From Candidatus Acidiferrales bacterium (GTDB taxonomy: Bacteria; Bacteroidota; Ignavibacteria; Kryptoniales; JAKASW01): 64,000 nt of DNA. The stretch covers positions 62,001-126,000 of the forward strand of contig DATJAY010000005.1 of the NCBI GenBank assembly GCA_035515795.1, given 5' to 3'. The first letter of the stretch is position 1; each line of letters begins with the position of its first letter. A model generated the notes under the pieces. It saw only the letters and a program-made list of their open reading frames with translations, did no database searches and was not told the origin of the DNA. The position numbers and the translations under genes are program-made. Positions 1 to 8,827 of the stretch are shown here, one piece after another.

Positions 1-1
1 C

Positions 2-2002
2 GAAACCAGGAAGCGCTACGGTGCAAATCTAATTCTTGATTACAGCCTCCCTTCGGGCTCTATAAAGTCGGTAAATATGATAAGCCGCCTCAATTCCAAT
101 TATCAAGATTACCAGGAGAACCTGGACTATTCGACCGTGACGAAACTGCTTGCTTTCACATATGGAGCAGGTAACGACAATACTGATCTCGCCATCAACA
201 CATTAAATATTACGAATGATTTTGGATTCATGTCTGTGGAATTATTAGCTGCGAATACTTATTCCCGCAATCATCTTCCATCCTTCCCTGATTTTCAGTT
301 TCAACAGCAGCAATCATATCCTCCAACTCCTCTCAATACACCTCCAGAGGGTTTAATAAATGAGACAAAGTATGCAGGTGACAGTGTGACCACATTGACC
401 AATATGGGTTTGTTTAGTTCCGATTATCATGAGAACGACCAGGTTTACAAGGGGGACTTCAAAATGCCTTTTGATTTGGGGACATCGGTTTCGGGCTACT
501 TCAAATTCGGCGGTGAGTATCGTTACAATTATCACACTAATGCTCAAAGTACCCCTTACGGCAATGTAAGCGGACCTGTGACCGGAGGAGGGACTACCAC
601 CGATCCCAATACAATAATGGGTGATTCCCTCATAGCCCATTTTCCCCAGCTGGCAGGGGCCAGCGGTAATTTCACCGCTAATTTTTTCACAACACCTCGC
701 AGTTCAAATCTCTATGACAGTTTCCTAAGCGATAGGTTTGGAAGGATGTACTGGGTTGTCGACCCAACTATTTTGAATTATGCCGTTAATTATCTCTCCA
801 GGGATACCGTGTTCCGTGCGATAAGTGGTGCGGGCGGGTGGTATGATGGCATATATCAAAATTATCCTAACGACTATAAATATATAGAGAGGTATTATGC
901 AGCGTACTTGATGTCAGAATTGGATTTCGGACCTGACTTTATGGTGGTTGGCGGTGCGAGATTTGAAGAGGACAAATCATTGTTTGCTGCATGGGATGTG
1001 CTCGATGATCCTACTCCCTCAGGTCAACGTAAATACCCTGTGACTGCCTATCCAGAAAATCATTACTGGCTCCCCATGGTAACGGCAAGATATAACGTTC
1101 TTGATTGGGTTGACGTACGATATGCTTACACTCAGACACTTGCGCGGCCTGGTTATTCGCAGCTTGATCCACACTTCTACCTGGATTACAGCCATAATAA
1201 TGTTTGGGCAGGGAACCCTGATCTCAGGCCTGCACAGGCATACAATCACGACGTCGAGATTACGTTTCACAGCAACACCATTGGCCTCCTGACAATAGGA
1301 GGATTTTACAAAACCATTTCTCACTTTACATTCTCCACGAACTACCCGATGTTTGATAATCCAAAGTCCGTTCCAGCAGGGTTCGATTCTACCGGGTCGT
1401 TCGTCTTTCCCAATGGAGTTCGGCCAAATCAGCAAGTTGGGGCAGTGTATACTTACATAAATAGCCCTTACAAGGCCTATGTCAAAGGTGTAGAAGCAGA
1501 TTTCGAAACGAGATTTTGGTACCTGCCGGCTCCGTTAAATGGGGTCGTTTTCGGCATTAACTATACTCACATTTCGTCGTCAGCGACCTATCCGTTCCTG
1601 TTCCCTCGTACTATTAACAATCCTACTCCGCCGCCGAGGTTCACGACCATTTTGATCGATAGTTCACGCAGTGGAAGATTGATTGACCAGCCAAACGACA
1701 TAATGAATTCCTATATCGGATACGACTATAAAGGCTTCTCTGCCAGAGTCTCTTTTGTCTTCCAGGGTAATTCCGTCAACTACGTCGGAGGTTTTCCTTA
1801 CCAGGATGGATTTACCAGGAACTACTTTCGAATAGATGCCTCTGTGAGGCAGATGCTTCCCTGGGCAGGTCTCCAGCTTTATGCGGATGCCAACAACTTG
1901 AACAGTGAATCCAATATTGCTGCTCAGCAGACGATCGGTGGTTTCACTTCCGAAAACTTTTATGGTTTAACAGCAGACCTTGGAGTTAGGGTTACACTGT
2001 GA
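2..2002 (+). CDS. TonB-dependent receptor, C-terminal part (5' end outside window)
   Basis: The reading frame is already open at the window edge, so the plug domain and signal peptide lie upstream. What remains, about 667 residues, alternates aromatic-rich amphipathic strands and loops, as expected for the outer-membrane beta-barrel of a TonB-dependent receptor. Receptor-like landmarks are the 'YTQTLARPGYSQLDP' segment followed by 'GNPDLRPAQAYNHDVEI', a typical late-barrel signature, and the closing strand 'YGLTADLGVRVTL'. Such receptors import ligands, often oligosaccharides, across the outer membrane using TonB energy. No SusD-like partner follows; two T9SS-tailed proteins do. Its position before the xylan locus makes oligosaccharide uptake plausible, but the substrate cannot be read from sequence. 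Confidence 0.85.
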   Translation, partial: ETRKRYGANLILDYSLPSGSIKSVNMISRLNSNYQDYQENLDYSTVTKLLAFTYGAGNDNTDLAINTLNITNDFGFMSVELLAANTYSRNHLPSFPDFQFQQQQSYPPTPLNTPPEGLINETKYAGDSVTTLTNMGLFSSDYHENDQVYKGDFKMPFDLGTSVSGYFKFGGEYRYNYHTNAQSTPYGNVSGPVTGGGTTTDPNTIMGDSLIAHFPQLAGASGNFTANFFTTPRSSNLYDSFLSDRFGRMYWVVDPTILNYAVNYLSRDTVFRAISGAGGWYDGIYQNYPNDYKYIERYYAAYLMSELDFGPDFMVVGGARFEEDKSLFAAWDVLDDPTPSGQRKYPVTAYPENHYWLPMVTARYNVLDWVDVRYAYTQTLARPGYSQLDPHFYLDYSHNNVWAGNPDLRPAQAYNHDVEITFHSNTIGLLTIGGFYKTISHFTFSTNYPMFDNPKSVPAGFDSTGSFVFPNGVRPNQQVGAVYTYINSPYKAYVKGVEADFETRFWYLPAPLNGVVFGINYTHISSSATYPFLFPRTINNPTPPPRFTTILIDSSRSGRLIDQPNDIMNSYIGYDYKGFSARVSFVFQGNSVNYVGGFPYQDGFTRNYFRIDASVRQMLPWAGLQLYADANNLNSESNIAAQQTIGGFTSENFYGLTADLGVRVTL

Positions 2003-2095
2003 ATAACGTGAATAGTGTCCCGGAGGGATTCCTTTGGGAAAAAGTGAATGACGAAAAGTCATTTGAAACGCAAATCAACTATAAGGAGAAGTAAA

Positions 2096-3958
2096 ATGAG
2101 ACATTTTATTTGGGCTCTGCTTTTCGCAGCAGCCATGATACCGGTATCGTTATACGCACAAACCGATACTTTAGATGTTCCTCCTGATGGCGCCAGTGGT
2201 GGAAATCTTGATCATGCGATTGACTCTGTCATCAGTGCAGGAACGCTTTCAAACACCGTTTTCAGATTAGTTCCCTCCGGATTTGGATATGGTCAGGATT
2301 ATGTCTTGAATGGCATAGTCACCACTCCGGTCCATCAGAAACTCACCATTATTGCGCCCGATCCGACACCGACATCACCTCCACCGCAAATAGTTATGCA
2401 AACTGGCAATGGAGTAACATGGACACAGAATTTCGACTGTTTCGGTGATCTCTACATGAAGAATATCTGGATGATGTATGTAAACACCAGCGGCACTCAA
2501 AATGGAGCAGGTATATTCATAGAGGACGATAGTATTGCAAATAATAGCGGTGAAGGAGAACATGCCTATTTTGAAAATTGCATATTCGATTTGCAGAAAA
2601 CCAGTGCGAATGGTTGTATAAATCCAGAATGCCAGCATTTCAGAGGGACTTTCAAGAACTGCTATTTCCGGAATGACGTTGATAATTACTTCATCTATTA
2701 TGGCAGAGCAATCTCGTGGCAATTTGGTGATACCAAATGGCACACCGACAGTCTCTCGTTCGAGAATTGTACCTTTGCTAACATGGGGTACGTTCTCATG
2801 AATGAGAAGCCTTGCTACTCAGACTATGTGTGGCTCAATCATTGCACGTTCCTAAATATTTGCTGTTTCCCTCTGGAAGGAGACGTGTGGCACTGGCTTG
2901 ACGTCACTAACTGCATTTTCGTGAATACATGGATGTACGGTGACAACATGAGTGCTACTTATAGTAGATTCTCGAGGGCTGCAGGTACTAATCCGATCGG
3001 CGCCATACTTCAGGTTGACAGTTTGGCAGCCAGCAACTATTCTCAAGGCACTGACGCAGTAACTTTTCCTTACACCGATGCCGATCGGCATATACTTTTT
3101 GCCAACAACAGCTTTTATGAAGAGAAATGGCTGACCGACTTCTGGTTTAGCAACCCTGTCACGGTCAATCCGGCCAGCGACACTTCTCAGCCGCGTCCCC
3201 AGCCGATGATGAATTTACCTGCACGTCAAATGTTTGGGAACGATTCTCTGGGGAATAAGCGCTTTCCCTATATTAACTTAGCCAATCTTTATCCTTCCGA
3301 CGATACTTCCTATAACGCTTCCATCGCAAATCCAAACTTCAACTTGCCGCCGACCCAGGTCGACAGCATCGAAGGTTTCTTGGATGGGAGATACTTTACC
3401 AGCGCGCAAATTAATTGGGCATACAATCAAGGTAGTGATGACAAAAATGGAGCATGGCCAATGAGCGAAGATTTATCCTACGACACTAAATCCGCATTAT
3501 ACACTGCAGGAATAGGTGGATTCCCGCTTGGAGATTTGTATCATTGGTGGGGACCTAATTCATCGACGGGAATAGACCAATATACTCCGTGGAAAGCACA
3601 GGCAGCTGGTGAAGATTCAGTTATCCTTCATGCGCTTACTACAGGAGATCTTACTGGAATTATGGCCGGCGTGAAGTCGCGTCCCGGTACGCCTGAGAGT
3701 TATGTGCTTTCTCAAAACTATCCGAACCCGTTCAACCCGTCAACCACGATCGAGTATTCTGTGCCACGAAATGGTTTTGTAACGCTGAAAGTCTATAACA
3801 TTCTTGGACAGGAAGTATCGACGTTGTTCTCCGGTGTTCAGCACGCAGGAAATTATCAAGCTACATTCGATGGTGCAAAGTTCGCCAGCGGAGTCTATTT
3901 CTATCGCTTGCAGGCTGGAAATGTTTCAATTACGAAAAAACTTGTTTTGATAAAGTAA
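2096..3958 (+). CDS. T9SS-exported surface protein, function unknown
   Basis: About 620 residues. The ATG at 2096 is chosen because AAGGAGAA lies just upstream and it gives a clean signal peptide ('MRHFIWALLFAAAMIPVSLYAQ'). The in-frame ATG at 2048 would add 16 basic residues without a good ribosome site. The central part repeats short units such as 'FENCIF', 'FKNCYF', 'FENCTF' and 'LNHCTF', resembling rungs of a right-handed parallel beta-helix. The last ~85 residues are a type IX secretion sorting domain (NYPNPFNPSTT..., SGVYFYRLQ...). It follows the TonB receptor by about 95 bases and may be co-transcribed. A polysaccharide-binding or lyase-like role is possible from the fold, but no catalytic residues are recognised. 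Confidence 0.8.
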   Translation: MRHFIWALLFAAAMIPVSLYAQTDTLDVPPDGASGGNLDHAIDSVISAGTLSNTVFRLVPSGFGYGQDYVLNGIVTTPVHQKLTIIAPDPTPTSPPPQIVMQTGNGVTWTQNFDCFGDLYMKNIWMMYVNTSGTQNGAGIFIEDDSIANNSGEGEHAYFENCIFDLQKTSANGCINPECQHFRGTFKNCYFRNDVDNYFIYYGRAISWQFGDTKWHTDSLSFENCTFANMGYVLMNEKPCYSDYVWLNHCTFLNICCFPLEGDVWHWLDVTNCIFVNTWMYGDNMSATYSRFSRAAGTNPIGAILQVDSLAASNYSQGTDAVTFPYTDADRHILFANNSFYEEKWLTDFWFSNPVTVNPASDTSQPRPQPMMNLPARQMFGNDSLGNKRFPYINLANLYPSDDTSYNASIANPNFNLPPTQVDSIEGFLDGRYFTSAQINWAYNQGSDDKNGAWPMSEDLSYDTKSALYTAGIGGFPLGDLYHWWGPNSSTGIDQYTPWKAQAAGEDSVILHALTTGDLTGIMAGVKSRPGTPESYVLSQNYPNPFNPSTTIEYSVPRNGFVTLKVYNILGQEVSTLFSGVQHAGNYQATFDGAKFASGVYFYRLQAGNVSITKKLVLIK

Positions 3959-3992
3959 TAACTATTTGTGACAGCCGCTTTCACTCTTGTCA

Positions 3993-4157
3993 GCCTTGCG
4001 AAGGTTTCATCGAACAAGTCCGGTGATCTTCGCAAGGCCCGGAGAGAAGCGGGTCGCAATTTGGCCAAAGGAGGTGATTGGGTTCAGAGCTTATCCTGAC
4101 GAATGTCAGGATCGAAAATCTTTTGAAAGAATCTCATTTGAAGAAATCCTTCAAAAG
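3993..4157 (+). other. Structured intergenic leader with three inverted repeats
   Basis: The 260-base gap before the gene at 4219 holds an 11-bp inverted repeat (GCCTTGCGAAG at 3993-4003 pairing with CTTCGCAAGGC at 4028-4038). It also holds an 8-bp stem with a 4-base loop (ATCCTGAC/GTCAGGAT, 4093-4112) and a CTTTTGAA/TTCAAAAG pair (4120-4127 with 4150-4157). The third arm could instead fold locally as TTTGAAG/CTTCAAA. None is followed by a T-run, so these do not look like simple terminators. I do not recognise a riboswitch class. A TTG-started 64-codon frame here has no supporting features. Confidence 0.4.
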
Positions 4158-4218
4158 AAGTTGTTCGGTAATCAAACTTAACTAAACAACTCCGATAACA
4201 AAAAACTTAGGAGGAAGT

Positions 4219-7200
4219 ATGAAAACTTTTCTACGCTCGCTCGCGGCCGGAGTATTTCTGCTCCTGCTGGGATTGAGCACATCCGACGCACAGGAAGTGA
4301 CATTCACTGCCGGTCCGTCAGTTACGGCAACGGGAGGCGCCGGAAACGGCGGCTTCGCTTGGGGAGATTTGGATGGGAGCGGTAATCTAAGCATCTTTAT
4401 CCCGTACAATATTGTTGAGCTGAATAGTATCACTGCATTCACTAAGGCAGCGTCAACGGCGACGGCGAACATCCCGATTAATACTAACTCAACAGGCCTG
4501 TTGCTCGCCGATTTCAACGGCGACGGCGTTCCCGACCTGTTTACAACAAATGGCGGCAATCCAAGCACTAGTGGCGTTAATTCCAGTCTATTTTATGACA
4601 GCGCTGGTGTATTTATACTGGCTACCGGGGTTGGCGATCTTGCCACGGCGGGAGCTACCGGCGAAGTCTTCCAGGGAGCTTCGGCGGCACCAATCGATCA
4701 CAGCAATTACCTTAGCATCGCCTATCCTGGAGGCTTTACAGGCATCGCCGGCAGTAATCAGGCAGCACCGGTACCACCCAACGGTGGTGTATGGCTTCTC
4801 AAAGGAGGTCCGACTGGATTTACTGACATAGGCAAAGGAGCCGCTGCTGGAAATCTTGGCATAGACAGTACCCTTTCATATGAATCGTGGGATGTGCGTT
4901 TCTTCGATGCGAATAATGACGGCTACCTGGATTTGTTGATGCCGAGCTTCCGAAATGGATTCTCAAAAATTGACACGGGTACGTCGGGCGCTCGAAAAGG
5001 ATGCGTCATGCTCTTGAACGACGGGACCGGGAAGTTTATTATTCCAACAGCAGCGACTCTTGGACGATCAATCTATGCTCTTGATTCAGTGAAGCTTAAC
5101 AAAGCCGGGACTGCTGACAGTATTGAATATTCCAGCGTTCATGGAGATACAGGAATCATTGTCGATGATACAGTCCGCCACTTCGCTGCCATTGGAGAAC
5201 AATGGGGTGATCTCAACAACGATGGTATCGAGGATCTTGTATTGAACGGGCTTAACGCAACCGATAACAGAGACGGCAACGATACTTTAAGGGCCGATGT
5301 TATCCTCTACGGAAAGGGAGACGGCACGTTTACGTACAAGTGGGATGGAGTACACGTTGTTGCCAACAACGGATTGGTTCAGAGTACGGCGCAACGCGCA
5401 ATATCCATTGGCGACTACAACAATGATGGGCTACTGGATATATACACGGCCCAAACATTCACCCCCCAACATCTGTACAGGAACAATGGTGATGGCACGT
5501 TCACAGACATCGCAAGCACGGATGGCGTGACTGGAGGTCCTGGTACTCAGCGAGGAGCACAGCTCGTTGATTACGACAACGACGGCTTCCTTGACGTATT
5601 CGTATATACCGGTGGCAATACTCTTTTGCTGAAGAACGGCGGCAACACCAACAACTGGATTGCATTCAAGCCGATTGGCACAGGTAATAACAAATCGGCA
5701 ATCGGAGCAAAGTTCACCGTGTGGACTGGAGGGCATAAGCAGATTCGCGAGATCAGCGCTTCGGGCGGTTCCGCAGGCATGGGCGGAACATTGAGAGCAA
5801 ACTTCGGACTTGGAACGGCGACCGCGGTTGACAGCGTGCACGTTCAGTGGCCCGACGGCAACAGCCAGACCCTTGTCCTCAAAGATGGCGTTAACCGATA
5901 TTATACCGTCAGAGAAGGCGACCTTGTTCCCGCGGTCCCGGTGCTTGTAAGTCCGAAGAATGACTCGACTGGAGCTCCGACATCCATGACGTTAAACTGG
6001 AACAGCTCCGCAAATGCTGCCCATTATCAGGTACAGCTCTCTCTTGATCGGACGTTTGCAACAAATGTCGTTGCGAACGATTCTTCGTTGACCACAACGA
6101 GCAAATCGGTCAGCGGACTCGGCTATAGTTCATGGTACTACTGGCGTGTCCTTGCTTACGATACGTTCTACACAAGCGGCTATTCAGTTGTAGATTCTTT
6201 CCAGACGATCGTGCAAGCTCCGACAGCAGTGCCGACGTTGCTGTCGCCGGCAAACAATGCAACGAACCAGCCTTACAAGCTTAAACTGGTGATAAGCAAG
6301 ACATCGGATGCTGCGCAATATAACTGGCAGGTGACGACAGACGGTACATTCGGTTCGACCTTCGCCGTCAACGATTCAACTATCGACACGACGAATACCG
6401 TGACATTAGCAGGCGGCACGAAGTATTTTTGGCGTGTACGCGGAGTTAATCCCGGCGGTGCGGCCAACTTCTCGTCTGCCGATACGTTTACTGTCATGAC
6501 AGTTCCGGCGGTAGCGGTGCTCGCGTTCCCGGCCCAGGGTCAAGTCTCAATTCCTGCCGACACTCTGGTTCTGAAGTGGCATTCGGTGGCGGCTGACACC
6601 GGCTACATTTGCCAAATTTCTACCAGCAAATCGTTCTCGTCGTTGGTTTTCACTTCCGATACGACGAGAGACACGACGTTTAAAGCTACGTCGCTGCAGA
6701 CTCTAACGTGGTATTACTGGCGCGTAGCCTCGTACAACGCCGGCGGCGCGAGTGCGTTTACTGCGGTGGACTCTTTCCAGACGATCGTTCCGATCCCTGC
6801 TGCTCCGTTGCTTTCTTCGCCTCTAGCCAGCGCAACGGGCGTGGCGCGATTGACCACCTTTGTATGGCGCTCGGTAACGTACGCGTCAAAGTATCACCTC
6901 CAGGTTTCTACAGCCAACGACTTCTCCGCTGTGGTTCGCGACACGACTGTAGGTGATACGACCGCGACTTTGACGAATCATTTGGACGCCAGCACAAGAT
7001 ACTATTGGCATGTCAGCGCAATAGATACTGCTGGAGAAGGTGCGTTCGCGTCAACCAGGTTATTCACCACAGGATTAGTGGATGCACTCAACGAACAAGG
7101 CGGTCCTCCAAAAGAGTTCGCTCTGTTCCAGAACTATCCGAATCCTTTCAATCCATCTACAATGATTAACTATGACATACCAAAGAATGCGTATGTCAAG

Positions 7201-7392
7201 GTAGTTATCTACGATGTACTTGGCCGAGTCGTTGCAACGCTGGTAAACGGTGTGCAGCAGCCAAGCCATTATAGTGTAGAATGGAACCCGGCAGGCTTGA
7301 GCAGCGGAATTTATTTCTGCCGTATCCAGGCCCAAAGCCAGGATGGATCAGGCAATTTTGTCTCGGTGAAAAAACTGGTTTACATGAAGTAA
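4219..7392 (+). CDS. Large T9SS surface protein: VCBS/FG-GAP repeats, ASPIC/UnbV domain, FN3-like repeats
   Basis: 1057 residues, with a strong AGGAGG site and a signal peptide ending near 'TSDAQ'. Residues ~30-470 contain calcium-loop repeats of FG-GAP/VCBS type (DFNGDGVPDLF, DANNDGYLDLL, DLNNDGIEDLV, DYNNDGLLDIY, DYDNDGFLDVF). Next comes an ASPIC/UnbV-like segment ('NNWIAFKPIGTGNNKSAIGA' through 'VQWPDGNSQ'). Residues ~575-950 hold four fibronectin-III-like repeats, each marked by 'YYWRV' or a close variant ('KYFWRVRG', 'YYWHVSA'). The final ~85 residues are the T9SS sorting tail. This looks like a cell-surface adhesion or substrate-contact protein rather than an enzyme. A perfect terminator at 7470 closes the unit. 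Confidence 0.85.
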   Translation: MKTFLRSLAAGVFLLLLGLSTSDAQEVTFTAGPSVTATGGAGNGGFAWGDLDGSGNLSIFIPYNIVELNSITAFTKAASTATANIPINTNSTGLLLADFNGDGVPDLFTTNGGNPSTSGVNSSLFYDSAGVFILATGVGDLATAGATGEVFQGASAAPIDHSNYLSIAYPGGFTGIAGSNQAAPVPPNGGVWLLKGGPTGFTDIGKGAAAGNLGIDSTLSYESWDVRFFDANNDGYLDLLMPSFRNGFSKIDTGTSGARKGCVMLLNDGTGKFIIPTAATLGRSIYALDSVKLNKAGTADSIEYSSVHGDTGIIVDDTVRHFAAIGEQWGDLNNDGIEDLVLNGLNATDNRDGNDTLRADVILYGKGDGTFTYKWDGVHVVANNGLVQSTAQRAISIGDYNNDGLLDIYTAQTFTPQHLYRNNGDGTFTDIASTDGVTGGPGTQRGAQLVDYDNDGFLDVFVYTGGNTLLLKNGGNTNNWIAFKPIGTGNNKSAIGAKFTVWTGGHKQIREISASGGSAGMGGTLRANFGLGTATAVDSVHVQWPDGNSQTLVLKDGVNRYYTVREGDLVPAVPVLVSPKNDSTGAPTSMTLNWNSSANAAHYQVQLSLDRTFATNVVANDSSLTTTSKSVSGLGYSSWYYWRVLAYDTFYTSGYSVVDSFQTIVQAPTAVPTLLSPANNATNQPYKLKLVISKTSDAAQYNWQVTTDGTFGSTFAVNDSTIDTTNTVTLAGGTKYFWRVRGVNPGGAANFSSADTFTVMTVPAVAVLAFPAQGQVSIPADTLVLKWHSVAADTGYICQISTSKSFSSLVFTSDTTRDTTFKATSLQTLTWYYWRVASYNAGGASAFTAVDSFQTIVPIPAAPLLSSPLASATGVARLTTFVWRSVTYASKYHLQVSTANDFSAVVRDTTVGDTTATLTNHLDASTRYYWHVSAIDTAGEGAFASTRLFTTGLVDALNEQGGPPKEFALFQNYPNPFNPSTMINYDIPKNAYVKVVIYDVLGRVVATLVNGVQQPSHYSVEWNPAGLSSGIYFCRIQAQSQDGSGNFVSVKKLVYMK

Positions 7393-7469
7393 GATTTAAT
7401 AGCGTTTAGCCAAGAACCGATAGCTAATAGCTAACGGACTTATTGCAAGTAAATCTTCTCCTTATGGTT

Positions 7470-7506
7470 ATCCCGACCCGGCCTCATCCGGGTCGGGATA
7501 TTTTTT
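7470..7506 (+). terminator. Intrinsic terminator
   Basis: A perfect 12-bp GC-rich stem (ATCCCGACCCGG at 7470-7481 pairing with CCGGGTCGGGAT at 7488-7499) has a 6-base loop and is followed by A then six Ts. It ends the transcript of the surface protein at 4219-7392 and separates it from the xylan locus. Confidence 0.92.
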
Positions 7507-7532
7507 CGGATCTACTAATTGTCGGAAAGGTT

Positions 7533-8804
7533 ATGCAGACGAAAACACGGGCAATGTTTTTTCTAATCATAGCGACAATTATGCTCGTCAATCCGGCAAT
7601 CGTACCGGGGGCTGATAAGAAGGGAGCTTACTATACAGGGGTTTATGAAAACCTGTTTGCAGAATTGTTGGGTAAGAATGAGTCACAGGTAAAATCCAAA
7701 CTCGACAGCGCTTTCAGCCAGTTATTTTTTGGGAACGACAGCACACAGCGGGTGTATTTCCCTGACAGCTCCGACTCTACCATGGCATATGTCGAGGATA
7801 TTGCGAACCATGATGTCCGGACTGAAGGCATGTCTTATGGGATGATGATTGCGGTGCAAATGGATAACAAGAATGTGTTCAATCGGATTTGGAAGTGGGC
7901 AAAGTCTTACATGCAGGTCAAAAGTGGTCCGCACGAAGGATATTTCGCATGGCACTGCAGACCCGACGGGACACTTCTTGACTCGAACGCCGCGTCCGAC
8001 GGTGAGCAATGGTTCGTGATGTCCCTGTTTTTCGCGTCGGCGAGATGGGGAAACGGCGATGGGATTTACAATTATACGGCAGAAGCGCAAAAGATTTTGT
8101 ACACCATGATGCACAAGGAAGACGACCCGGCGCATGACAAAGTAACTAATATGTTCAATAATGAGAGGAGGCTGGTCGTTTTCGTCCCGACTGTTAGCGC
8201 CGACGGATTTACTGACCCATCATACCAGCTTCCTCATTATTATGAGCTTTGGTCGCGATGGGCAGATAAGGATAATCAATTTTGGTGTGATGCTGCTTCA
8301 ACAAGTCGAAAGCTTATAAGGGAGGCCGCAAACCCGACCACCGGATTGTGCCCCGACTACTGCAACTTCGACGGAACCATTGTGACTTTTTGGCATGGTG
8401 GACATCAGGATTTCAGATTTGATGCCTGGCGTGTTGCCATGAACGTTGCCGTTGATTATGAATGGTTCATGGCTGATGATTGGGAATCAACCGAATGCAA
8501 CCGCCTGCTGGCTTTTTTTCGATCGGAGGGAATAAATAGTTATGGAAATCAATACGCGCTTGAGGGGAAGAGACTTGGAAACGATCACAGCACGGGTTTG
8601 GTAGCGATGAACGCAGTCGCTGCGCTCGCTTCCACGAGTGATGACAGGAAAGCGTTTGTCGAAGCATTGTGGAATGCCAGAGTGCCGGCTGGTCTGTACC
8701 GATACTATGACGGCATGCTATACATGCTGGCAATGCTGCAAGTGAGCGGAAATTTTAAAATTTATGACCCGACGGGCAAGCCGGTTCCGGCCTGCGGGAA
8801 ATAA
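7533..8804 (+). CDS. GH8 reducing-end xylose-releasing exo-oligoxylanase
   Basis: 423 residues from the ATG at 7533, which gives a normal signal peptide ('AMFFLIIATIMLVNPAIVPGA') and has GGAAAGG just upstream. The longer frame starting at 7443 would run through the terminator hairpin and is rejected. The conserved GH8 segment 'DVRTEGMSYGMM' places the proton donor at about Glu98, and 'HQDFRFDAWR' supplies the likely base Asp297. A His in 'GNDHSTGLVAMNA' may match the residue that blocks the distal subsite in Rex enzymes. Rex enzymes (EC 3.2.1.156) trim xylose from the reducing end of xylo-oligosaccharides. No T9SS tail is present, so a periplasmic site is likely. It is the first gene of the xylan locus. 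Confidence 0.88.
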   Translation: MQTKTRAMFFLIIATIMLVNPAIVPGADKKGAYYTGVYENLFAELLGKNESQVKSKLDSAFSQLFFGNDSTQRVYFPDSSDSTMAYVEDIANHDVRTEGMSYGMMIAVQMDNKNVFNRIWKWAKSYMQVKSGPHEGYFAWHCRPDGTLLDSNAASDGEQWFVMSLFFASARWGNGDGIYNYTAEAQKILYTMMHKEDDPAHDKVTNMFNNERRLVVFVPTVSADGFTDPSYQLPHYYELWSRWADKDNQFWCDAASTSRKLIREAANPTTGLCPDYCNFDGTIVTFWHGGHQDFRFDAWRVAMNVAVDYEWFMADDWESTECNRLLAFFRSEGINSYGNQYALEGKRLGNDHSTGLVAMNAVAALASTSDDRKAFVEALWNARVPAGLYRYYDGMLYMLAMLQVSGNFKIYDPTGKPVPACGK

Positions 8805-8827
8805 ATCAGGCAGGAGATCACTTAATT

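Noticed and set aside
3987-4181. 64-codon frame in the gap before the giant surface protein
   Set aside because: It starts with TTG, has no ribosome site or recognisable features, and its sequence is dictated by overlapping inverted repeats.
7443-7532. Upstream extension of the GH8 gene
   Set aside because: The extension would translate through a perfect terminator hairpin and precede a normal signal peptide; the ATG at 7533 is better.
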